The notes beneath the pieces were generated by a model, which was not told where the DNA came from, searched no databases, and saw nothing but the letters and a program-made list of their open reading frames with translations. A stretch of DNA of 6,532 bases from Flavobacteriales bacterium. Its GTDB lineage: Bacteria > Bacteroidota > Bacteroidia > Flavobacteriales > Flavobacteriaceae. Below, piece by piece: positions 1 through 5,810 of the stretch (its first letter is position 1; every line of letters starts with the position of its first letter). A program made the position numbers and the translations under genes. The stretch is taken from NCBI GenBank assembly GCA_027032855.1, contig JALVLX010000002.1, positions 1 to 6,532 on the forward strand. The letters are read 5' to 3'.

Positions 1-536
1 AATTTGTTAGCCTCGGCAACCGCAACGTGTTCTTTATTGATGTCCACAACAATTAAAGCTGCAGGCAAACGGGTCATGTCAACGATTGAACCTAAGTTTT
101 TCTCCAATTTAGCTCTCAAACGGTCTGTTTGCAATTTTTCTTTTTTTGATAAAGTGTTATAAGAACCGTCTTTTTTCATTTTGTCTATCGCAGCCATTTT
201 TTTAACGGCTTTACGAATAGTAACAAAGTTAGTCAACATACCACCCGGCCATCTTTCGGCAATATAAGGCATGTTTACTTTTTGAGCATTTTCGGCAATA
301 ATATGTTTTGCTTGTTTTTTTGTAGAAACATATAAAATTTTTCTACCGGCAGAAGCAATTTGTTTCAAAGCTTTTTGAGCTTCTTCAATTTTAGCTGCCG
401 TTTTGTATAAATTGATGATGTGAATACCGTTTTTTTTGCCATAAATATATGGCGCCATGTTAGGATTCCACTTTTTGGTTAAGTGACCAAAGTGAGCTCC
501 GGCATTTAATAATTCTTGAATATCTACTTTTTTCAT
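1..536 (-). CDS. rpsB: 30S ribosomal protein S2, 3' end cut by window edge
   Basis: S2 is a primary protein of the 30S subunit; it sits between head and body and helps recruit S1. I translated the minus strand from the ATG at 536-534 and got 178 uninterrupted codons, with no stop before the window edge. The start reads MKKVDIQELLNAGAHFGH. S2 hallmarks are visible: GAHFGH at residues 13-18, WNPNM shortly after, RWPGGMLTNF at 95-104, and the LPAALIVVDINKEH strand-turn region at 157-170. S2 proteins are usually around 230-280 aa, so roughly a quarter to a third is missing. It is the third gene of the rplM-rpsI-rpsB unit; tsf is the usual next gene and would lie outside the window. No Shine-Dalgarno is present; the start is preceded by an A-rich stretch and by a foldable intercistronic RNA. 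Confidence 0.97.
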   Translation of the reverse strand, partial: MKKVDIQELLNAGAHFGHLTKKWNPNMAPYIYGKKNGIHIINLYKTAAKIEEAQKALKQIASAGRKILYVSTKKQAKHIIAENAQKVNMPYIAERWPGGMLTNFVTIRKAVKKMAAIDKMKKDGSYNTLSKKEKLQTDRLRAKLEKNLGSIVDMTRLPAALIVVDINKEHVAVAEANK

Positions 537-547
537 TTTGTAATTTT

Positions 548-610
548 TTAGTTTACGTTCCGTATAATTAGCAATGCACCAATAAGGGATGCATTTGGAT
601 GCTAAACTAA
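548..610 (-). promoter_or_regulatory. Candidate structured RNA in the rpsI-rpsB gap
   Basis: In the mRNA sense (minus strand), AATGCA (595-590) pairs with TGCATT (578-573), and TTAGC (605-601) pairs with GCTAA (572-568). This gives 11 base pairs with a 5-nt bulge on the 5' side and an 11-nt loop. Outside it, TTAGTTT (610-604) can pair with AAACTAA (554-548), competing with the inner helix for two bases. The outer helix ends 12 nt before the rpsB start, so it could affect initiation. S2 autoregulates rpsB-tsf in E. coli; that this fold does the same is inference. Confidence 0.45.
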
Positions 611-631
611 GAACAGATTAATTGATAATGA

Positions 632-1018
632 TTAACGTTTAGAGAATTGGAATTTCTTACGAGCTTTGGGTTGTCCGTATTTCTTACGTTCAACCATACG
701 CGGGTCTCTGGTCATTAATTTTTCCTTTTTCAATAAAGGTTTAAATTCAGGATTGACCTCAACCAATGCTCTGGCAATACCCAAACGTAAAGCTTCCGCT
801 TGTCCGGTGATACCACCGCCTTTTAAGGTAGCTTTGATGTCAAATTTACCTTCTGTTTCAGTAACGGCAAAAGGTTGTGCTACGGTTTTAAGATGAGCGG
901 GAACGGTAAAGTATTCGTTCAAATTTCTGCCGTTAATGGTAATTTTTCCGGTTCCTTCATTTAAGAAAACTCTGGCAACAGATGTTTTTCTTCTTCCTAT
1001 GGTATGAATTGTATCCAT
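632..1018 (-). CDS. rpsI: 30S ribosomal protein S9
   Basis: S9 is a 30S head protein whose extended basic C-terminal tail reaches the P-site tRNA. The 128-aa product is full length for the family. It starts MDTIHTIGRRKTSVARVFL, the typical S9 N-terminus. It carries the glycine-rich KGGGITGQAEALRLGIARAL segment near residues 66-85 and the RDPRMVERKKYGQPKARKKFQFSKR tail, ending in the conserved SKR. The start ATG (1018-1016) shares one base with the rplM stop (TAATG), so translation is probably coupled to rplM. About 95 nt separate it from rpsB. Nothing looks damaged. Confidence 0.98.
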   Translation of the reverse strand: MDTIHTIGRRKTSVARVFLNEGTGKITINGRNLNEYFTVPAHLKTVAQPFAVTETEGKFDIKATLKGGGITGQAEALRLGIARALVEVNPEFKPLLKKEKLMTRDPRMVERKKYGQPKARKKFQFSKR

Positions 1019-1479
1019 TAGTTAAATTTGTTTAAATCAATTTTTTTAGGTTTTTGTGCTTCGTGCTTGTGCTCAGCACCGGCATATACATGAAGATTTT
1101 TGAAAATCTTACGCCCCAATTTGTTCTTGGGTAACATTCCTTTAACAGCAATCTCGACTAAACGGGTAGGGTGTTTAATCATTAATTTGTCTGCTGTTAT
1201 TTCGCGTCTTCCACCGGGATAGCCCGTGTGTCTTACATAAACCTTGTCACTCCATTTGTTGCCGGTCAATACAATTTTGTCTGCATTGATAACCACAACA
1301 TTGTCGCCACAGTCAACGTGGGGCGTAAAGTCAGGCTTATGTTTTCCTCTGATCATCTTGGCAACTTTTGAAGCCAAACGACCTAATGTCTGTCCTTCTG
1401 CGTCAACAAGAACCCACTCTTTGTGAGCCGTCTTGTCATTTGCTGAAATTGTTTTGTAACTTAATGTATTCACTGTCAT
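1018..1479 (-). CDS. rplM: 50S ribosomal protein L13
   Basis: L13 is an early-assembly 50S protein that binds 23S rRNA. The 153-aa product shows the family features in order: WVLVDAEGQTLGRLASKVA (about residues 22-40), IRGKHKPDFTPHVDCGDNVVVINA (about 43-66), the KVYVRHTGYPGGRR segment, and MLPKNKLGRKIFKNLHVYAG near 114-133. It is somewhat longer than the ~142-aa E. coli protein, with a slightly longer N-terminus (MTVNTLSYKTISANDK) and a lysine-rich C-terminus. It is the first gene of the operon, followed with a 1-nt overlap by rpsI. The start at 1479 is the first Met after a well-formed promoter about 35 nt upstream. Confidence 0.98.
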   Translation of the reverse strand: MTVNTLSYKTISANDKTAHKEWVLVDAEGQTLGRLASKVAKMIRGKHKPDFTPHVDCGDNVVVINADKIVLTGNKWSDKVYVRHTGYPGGRREITADKLMIKHPTRLVEIAVKGMLPKNKLGRKIFKNLHVYAGAEHKHEAQKPKKIDLNKFN

Positions 1480-1481
1480 TC

Positions 1482-1498
1482 AATTTAATTAATAAATT
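1482..1498 (-). promoter_or_regulatory. Short AU-only hairpin just before rplM start
   Basis: In the mRNA, AATTTA (1498-1493), a 5-nt loop and TAAATT (1487-1482) form a perfect 6-bp stem ending 2 nt before the ATG. It is weak because it is all A-U, but it lies exactly where a ribosome must bind. I recall a proposed L13 leader class in Bacteroidia; I cannot confirm a match to it by eye. Confidence 0.25.
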
Positions 1499-1516
1499 CG
1501 TCTCTAAAACGGTCTG

Positions 1517-1546
1517 CAAATTTATGAATATTTTTTTGATTGACAA
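1517..1546 (-). promoter_or_regulatory. Bacteroidota-type promoter of the rplM operon
   Basis: Read on the minus strand, TTG (1546-1544) is followed by a 19-nt spacer and TAAATTTG (1524-1517), an exact match to the TAnnTTTG minus-7 consensus. Transcription would start near 1510-1513, leaving a leader of about 35 nt before rplM. T-tracts further upstream (A-tracts on this strand) could act like an UP element. Confidence 0.75.
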
Positions 1547-1565
1547 AACATTATAAACTATGTGA

Positions 1566-1618
1566 TTTTTTAGATTTTTTTGCTTGCATTTTTTATCTCT
1601 TCTTTTTGCCAATTTTTT
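1566..1618. other. T-tract cluster in the divergent spacer
   Basis: Five runs of 5-7 T lie at about 1566-1571, 1575-1581, 1589-1594, 1603-1607 and 1613-1618, with a further run at 1531-1537. Centre spacing is roughly 10-14 bp, so the DNA may be bent but is only partly in helical phase. I see no gene here. Confidence 0.35.
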
Positions 1619-1649
1619 GTGAATACTCATAAATATTAACATAAAGATT

Positions 1650-1711
1650 TGCCATTCGTTGAATGAAACCTACAATTAATCGAATAAAACCTGCCATTTG
1701 TCAAATGAGCC
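1650..1711. repeat. Three tandem imperfect ~21-bp units upstream of promoter
   Basis: Units run 1650-1670, 1671-1691 and 1692-1711 (21, 21 and 20 bp). Each follows a pattern like TGCCATTCGTTGAATGAAACC and ends in A/G-CC. Units 1 and 2 agree at 15 of 21 positions. Units 1 and 3 contain short dyads (CATTC/GAATG and CATTTG/CAAATG). The array ends directly at the minus-33 TTG of the plus-strand promoter. The 21-bp period is two helical turns, so bound proteins would lie on one face of the DNA. A regulator-binding array is inference. Confidence 0.5.
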
Positions 1712-1742
1712 TTGACTCGTAGAGGATTTAGCGTTACTTTTG
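1712..1742 (+). promoter_or_regulatory. Bacteroidota-type promoter of the surface-protein gene
   Basis: TTG (1712-1714), a 20-nt spacer and TACTTTTG (1735-1742) fit the TTG/TAnnTTTG consensus. Transcription would begin near 1747-1750, giving an 80-nt or so leader before the gene at 1829. The upstream 21-bp repeats abut it. Confidence 0.65.
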
Positions 1743-1828
1743 TACATTATTTGATGTATCCGGACTTAGAATTGAGAAAAGGCAATCATAACTTTTCGAC
1801 TTTCAGCCCTTGATAAATCAAATAAAAA

Positions 1829-3967
1829 ATGACTATGAATAAAAAACTTTACACGATGAACAAAAAGTTATTCTTTTTACTGGCTTTATTTATAAGTTTA
1901 AACACTGTTATCCAAGCTCAAACCAATTGTGGTTCAGGTAATGTTTCTTTAAATTCTCAAACAGACGTGGATAATTTTGTAAACACTTACAGCGGTACCG
2001 GCTGTACGAATATTAATGGAAATTTAAAAATATCTTTTACTAATGTTTGGGGTGGTCCGATTATAGATATAAGCGGTTTAAGTTTTTTGACGCAAATAAC
2101 CGGAAATTTAACTATATCTTTAACTGATCTAACCTCACTCGCCGGCTTGCAAAATATTCAAAGTATAGGAGGTTACGTAAACATTTTATCTAATCCGCAA
2201 CTTACAGATGTTTCTTTTCCGACACTTACGAGTATAGGGTCCTATTTACAATTATCTGATAATAATTCTCTCACCAATGTTTCTTTTCCACTGTTAAATA
2301 ATATTCCCGGAAGTATTACGATAGGTTTAGCCTCAGGTCCCAATAGCTCAATAAATTATTTTGATATATCTAGTCCCGGTACTAATCTTAGTAGTATAGA
2401 TTTTTCTTCATTACCAAGCATTGGAAGTTATTTGAAAATATATGATACTCATTTAAGTACAATAAATTTTCCGGCAGTTACAAGTATCGGGACTTATTTA
2501 CAATTAAGTGAAAATAATAATCTCACCAATGTCTCTTTTCCACTGTTAAATAACATCCCCGGAAGTATTGTGATAGGAGAAGACGTCATAGGTTACGATA
2601 GCTCAACAAATTTTATTGATATAGACGGTTACGGTACTAATCTTAGTAGTATAGATTTTTCTTCATTACCAAGCATTGGAAGTTATTTGAAAATATATGA
2701 TACTAATTTAAGTACAATAAATTTTCCGACAGTTACAAGTATCGGAACTTATCTGGATATTAGAAACAATACGAATCTTGCAAGCGTGGATTTTTCACAG
2801 TTAAATAATATTCCCGGAAGTATTACGATAGGAGACGGTAGCGTCAATTTCAATAGCTCGACAAATTATTTTGATATATCTAGTCCCGGCACTAATCTTA
2901 GTAGTATAGATTTTTCTTCATTACCAAGCATTGGAAGTTATTTGAAAATATATGATACTAATTTAAGTACAATAAATTTTCCGGCAATTACAAGTATCGG
3001 AACTTATCTAGATATTAGAAACAACCCGAACTTAACGGATTTGTCCGGTTTATCGACTCTTAACAGTATAACGAATGATATTGAAATAAAAAATAATCCT
3101 TCTTTTATCGATTTTACATTGCCTAATCTGACAACGATTCACACACTTACATTAGACAATAATAATTTGAATGATTTGGCCGGTTTGCAAAATATAACCG
3201 GTATCAATACGCTCAATGTTTTAAACGAACCGAATATTACGGATTTGAGTTTTGTAGATTTTTCGGTGTTTCATAACGATTTAAAAATTGATGCTTGTCC
3301 GGCTTTTGCCTCACTCAACAACCTGAGTAATCCAACTTCGTTTAACGGTAGTTTGACGTTTACCAACAACCCTTCTTTGACGGATATTTCTATGCTGGAC
3401 AATACGGTTTATGTCAAAAATGATATTACTGTAACCGGTAATACACAGTTAGACGAATGTTGTGTGCTGACTAATTTTTTAGTAGGTAGCAGTTATTGTG
3501 GCGGTAATATTATCGTCAGCGGTAACAATACCAATTGTGCTTCGGTACCGGTGGTTATGACCGGCTGTCAGCAAAGCCAAGCAGACCAAGACGGTGACGG
3601 GGTGATAGACAGCAATGACAATTGTCCTACCACCCAAAACCCCGAGCAATTGGATACGGATAATGACGGTATAGGTGATGTTTGTGATAATTGTCCGTTT
3701 GTATCCAATCCCGCACAGGCAGATGCCAACGGTAACGGTATCGGTGATGTTTGTGAGAACCCTAATACTACCGGAACAGATGCCGGTGGTGTCGGTATCG
3801 GTACTACGGACCCCAAAAGTCAATTGGAGGTTACCAAAGGAGATGTGTTTATCAAAAACCAACACAGAGGTATCATCATGAAAACACCCGGTGGTAAATG
3901 TTTCCGTTACCAACCCAATGAAAAAGGTGTTTTAGTAGCCAAACAAATTGTTTGTCCCGATAATTAA
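1829..3967 (+). CDS. Exported receptor-L/LRR-like repeat protein with TSP3 repeats
   Basis: Likely an exported surface protein; its ligand is unknown. Residues 10-30 form a Sec signal peptide (MNKKLFFLLALFISLNTVIQA) with probable cleavage before Gln31. Then comes a Cys-containing segment and a long array resembling receptor L domains (GNLTI, DLSGL, YLQLSDN strands) to about residue 560. It includes three near-identical 84-85-aa units (residues 155-402). Residues 585-643 are thrombospondin type-3 Ca-binding repeats (DQDGDGVIDSNDNCP, DTDNDGIGDVCDNCP, then a degenerate DANGNGIGDVC). Residues 654-712 start GVGIGTTDPKSQLEV and end GKCFRY...VCPDN, a tail I recall from other Bacteroidota surface proteins. 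No lipobox and no clear type IX secretion C-terminal domain is seen. Starts at 1835 and 1856 are also possible; 1856 leaves the shortest signal peptide. Its own promoter lies upstream and a terminator downstream. Confidence 0.85.
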   Translation: MTMNKKLYTMNKKLFFLLALFISLNTVIQAQTNCGSGNVSLNSQTDVDNFVNTYSGTGCTNINGNLKISFTNVWGGPIIDISGLSFLTQITGNLTISLTDLTSLAGLQNIQSIGGYVNILSNPQLTDVSFPTLTSIGSYLQLSDNNSLTNVSFPLLNNIPGSITIGLASGPNSSINYFDISSPGTNLSSIDFSSLPSIGSYLKIYDTHLSTINFPAVTSIGTYLQLSENNNLTNVSFPLLNNIPGSIVIGEDVIGYDSSTNFIDIDGYGTNLSSIDFSSLPSIGSYLKIYDTNLSTINFPTVTSIGTYLDIRNNTNLASVDFSQLNNIPGSITIGDGSVNFNSSTNYFDISSPGTNLSSIDFSSLPSIGSYLKIYDTNLSTINFPAITSIGTYLDIRNNPNLTDLSGLSTLNSITNDIEIKNNPSFIDFTLPNLTTIHTLTLDNNNLNDLAGLQNITGINTLNVLNEPNITDLSFVDFSVFHNDLKIDACPAFASLNNLSNPTSFNGSLTFTNNPSLTDISMLDNTVYVKNDITVTGNTQLDECCVLTNFLVGSSYCGGNIIVSGNNTNCASVPVVMTGCQQSQADQDGDGVIDSNDNCPTTQNPEQLDTDNDGIGDVCDNCPFVSNPAQADANGNGIGDVCENPNTTGTDAGGVGIGTTDPKSQLEVTKGDVFIKNQHRGIIMKTPGGKCFRYQPNEKGVLVAKQIVCPDN
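2291..3034 (+). repeat. Three ~255-bp tandem coding repeats in the surface-protein gene
   Basis: Units run 2291-2542, 2543-2797 and 2798-3034, with a half unit before them (about 2213-2290). A 69-nt core is identical in all three (2381-2449, 2636-2704, 2891-2959), exactly 255 bp apart each time. After one variable base, 23 more bases also match. Flanks are mosaic: units 1 and 3 share the segment coding FDISSPG, while the half unit and unit 1 share YLQLS and units 2 and 3 share YLDIRNN. Unit 1 is one codon shorter. All length changes keep the frame. Identity at silent sites points to recent duplication or gene conversion. Confidence 0.92.
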
Positions 3968-3990
3968 TATAATGGTGTTTTTTCATTAGT

Positions 3991-4009
3991 ATTCCTGAAT
4001 AACAGGAAT
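3991..4009 (+). other. Small perfect hairpin after the surface-protein stop
   Basis: ATTCCTG, a 5-nt loop (AATAA) and CAGGAAT form a perfect 7-bp stem 24 nt after the stop codon. No T-run follows, so it is not a terminator alone. It may protect the 3' end of the message or be chance. Confidence 0.4.
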
Positions 4010-4021
4010 TAGATTGTTATT

Positions 4022-4066
4022 AAACTTCCGTCTATTGTCTTTTATGATTTTGACGGAAGTTTTTTT
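4022..4066 (+). terminator. Intrinsic terminator of the surface-protein gene
   Basis: AAACTTCCGTC (4022-4032) and GACGGAAGTTT (4052-4062) form an 11-bp perfect stem with a 19-nt loop, followed by an unbroken T run to 4066. It isolates the surface-protein gene from the M28-type gene. It would work less well on the minus strand, where the 3' tail is AAT-rich. Confidence 0.88.
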
Positions 4067-4095
4067 AGGGGTATGATGCATAATAAAATATAGTC

Positions 4096-4125
4096 ATGCA
4101 ACTTTCAACTAATTCCGTATATTTG
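4096..4125 (+). promoter_or_regulatory. Probable promoter of the M28-like lipoprotein gene
   Basis: TATATTTG (4118-4125) matches TAnnTTTG. A 19-nt spacer leads back to ATG (4096-4098), a one-base variant of the minus-33 TTG. Transcription would start near 4130, giving an 85-nt or so leader. Confidence 0.5.
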
Positions 4126-4172
4126 TAAGTTATTAACCAGAATTTATTATTAGTAAAATATACTATATATAA

Positions 4173-4196
4173 TGTATAATTTTAGGTCATTATACA
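4173..4196 (+). promoter_or_regulatory. Inverted repeat in the leader of the M28-like gene
   Basis: TGTATAAT (4173-4180), an 8-nt spacer and ATTATACA (4189-4196) are a perfect 8-bp inverted repeat ending 18 nt before the ATG. It could be an mRNA hairpin or an operator. The surrounding DNA is very AT-rich, which raises the chance of coincidence. Confidence 0.4.
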
Positions 4197-4214
4197 CAAA
4201 CAAAAAGTAAACAG

Positions 4215-5810
4215 ATGAAACTACGCATTTTTATTATTTCTATAACCGTATTGTTGTTAAGCGTTTACGCTTGCGGTTCTAAAAAAAAGGAACTGAACGA
4301 AAAATACGGCTTAGAAGAAAAAAAGAAGAAAAAGAAAAAACACAAACCGACAGTAGCCGAAATTTTTGCTGAAAATATTACGGCACCGGAGTTGGATTAT
4401 CTTGTCACACGATTGGCTGATTCTACCATGGAAGGTCGTGAAACCGGAAAACGCGGTGGTAAAAAAGCCGCAAAATACATTTGGGATTATTTTGTGGAGC
4501 ATCAACTGACTTTTCCCAAAGAATTAGATGGCTATTTTCAAAAATATACTGCCTCACAAAACGATAAACCTACCGTTGTCTTGGAAACCGATGTAAAGGC
4601 GTATGAGTTTGGCGAAGATTTTATCTCTTTCTTTCCGCACGACAAAATAGATATTAATACCAATGAAGTTATCTTTGCCGGATACGGTATTGAAGATCCG
4701 AAATACAATGATTATGCTTACCAAGATGTCAAAAACAAAGTTGTTTTGGTAGTAGGTGGCGAGCCACGTGATGAATTTGGTAATTTCATTATTTCTCATG
4801 AGGTAGATCCCTATACCGGTAGAACATTGCGGTCGGTATGGAGCACAGACCCCATCAAAGGTTATATCTTAAGACGAAATGCCGCCATGAAACACGGTGC
4901 CATGGCTATGTTATACTACGAGCCGTATTACCACGATTATTTTTGGGAAAATTTCAGAAAACATTTTACCAAGAAAAAAATGGAAGTTTCTGTTCAGAAA
5001 GATTCGGTTTATGATTTCTTTGTCAACAAGGAAATTTTTGCAGATATTACCGGATATGACAATCCAGAAGATATCAAATACACCAAAAAAACAAGAAAAT
5101 ACAGCGTGCCCCTCCATATCAGTTATCAAAATAAAAATGATGTGATTGAAGGCATCAATACCGTAGGTATTATTGAAGGAGAAGAAGGTAGTGAAGAATA
5201 CATTATTATAATAAGCCACTACGATGGACAAGGTAAACATGATGGCAAAATATATCCGTCAGCCAATGACAATGCTTCCGGGGTGGCATCATCTTTAGAA
5301 ATGCTGGAAGCTTTTAAAATTGCCAAAGATTCCGGCTATGTGCCTAAGCGTAATTTGGTTTTTATGAATTTTTCAGGCAAGGAGCAAAGTAATATAGGTG
5401 TGCGTTTTTATATGGACCATCCTGTTGTGCCTTTGGATCAAACGGTGGCGGTTATTGAGTTGCACAAACTGGGAAGAATCAGAAATATGGACTCTGATGA
5501 TGACTTGCCGGAATTCTACCCTTTAAATATTTCTTTTAATGGATTTAATAAAGAAAATTTCAAGAAAAATTTAGACAATATACAGTCTTATAATGACCAT
5601 ATTACGCTTAAATACAAACCCTTGGTTGAAGCGTCAGAATACACACATTTTTTGAGAGAAAAGGTTCCGGTTGTTTACTTTTATGGTACTAGCAATTATG
5701 GTGATTATCATAAACCAACCGATACAGCCGATAGTGTCAGTACGGATATCTTGGAAAAACGCACCCGTTTTATCTTTCAAATTATCTGGGAATTTGCTTA
5801 TCAGAAGTAA
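4215..5810 (+). CDS. M28-fold lipoprotein with altered catalytic residues
   Basis: A 531-aa lipoprotein: a hydrophobic signal (residues 1-19) ends at VYAC with lipidated Cys20, then a charged linker with seven successive Lys (37-43 region). An N-terminal helix region (ELDYLVTRLADSTMEGRETGKRGGKKAAKYI) is typical of M28 peptidases of Bacteroidota. A PA-like insert spans about 120-300, and the M28 core about 315-531. Compared with zinc aminopeptidases, HYD (His335, Asp337), the bridging Asp352 in ANDNASG, the second Glu (390) and His499 (DYHKPTDT) are kept. The usual SGEE is SGKE, so the general-base Glu is Lys389. The usual NxDM-type ligand Asp is His417 (ELHKLGR). An SDH motif expected before the last His region reads ASEY. 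Peptide hydrolysis is therefore doubtful; binding or structural use, or altered chemistry, are alternatives. It has its own promoter. Confidence 0.85.
   Translation: MKLRIFIISITVLLLSVYACGSKKKELNEKYGLEEKKKKKKKHKPTVAEIFAENITAPELDYLVTRLADSTMEGRETGKRGGKKAAKYIWDYFVEHQLTFPKELDGYFQKYTASQNDKPTVVLETDVKAYEFGEDFISFFPHDKIDINTNEVIFAGYGIEDPKYNDYAYQDVKNKVVLVVGGEPRDEFGNFIISHEVDPYTGRTLRSVWSTDPIKGYILRRNAAMKHGAMAMLYYEPYYHDYFWENFRKHFTKKKMEVSVQKDSVYDFFVNKEIFADITGYDNPEDIKYTKKTRKYSVPLHISYQNKNDVIEGINTVGIIEGEEGSEEYIIIISHYDGQGKHDGKIYPSANDNASGVASSLEMLEAFKIAKDSGYVPKRNLVFMNFSGKEQSNIGVRFYMDHPVVPLDQTVAVIELHKLGRIRNMDSDDDLPEFYPLNISFNGFNKENFKKNLDNIQSYNDHITLKYKPLVEASEYTHFLREKVPVVYFYGTSNYGDYHKPTDTADSVSTDILEKRTRFIFQIIWEFAYQK

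Noticed and set aside
537..631. Separate promoter for rpsB
   Set aside because: The best minus-strand candidate (TAGTTTAG) misses the TAnnTTTG consensus at a key position and has no TTG partner at the right distance.
1436..1642. 68-codon minus-strand open frame overlapping the rplM start and promoter
   Set aside because: It crosses the rplM promoter, is Lys/Asn/Ile-rich as expected for random AT-rich DNA, and overlaps rplM in another frame.
1650..1711. 21-bp units as a CRISPR array
   Set aside because: The units are contiguous with no spacers, are imperfect, and no cas gene is near.
3479..3913. 144-codon open frame on the minus strand opposite the TSP3 region
   Set aside because: It is antisense to a well-supported coding frame. 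Its Thr/Val/Ile-rich product follows from reading Asp/Gly/Asn codon repeats backwards; no start context or family resemblance.
5262..5276. ANDNASG in place of ADDNASG as another lost metal ligand
   Set aside because: The bridging ligand is the second acidic position, which is kept (Asp352); Streptomyces griseus aminopeptidase also has Asn before that Asp.
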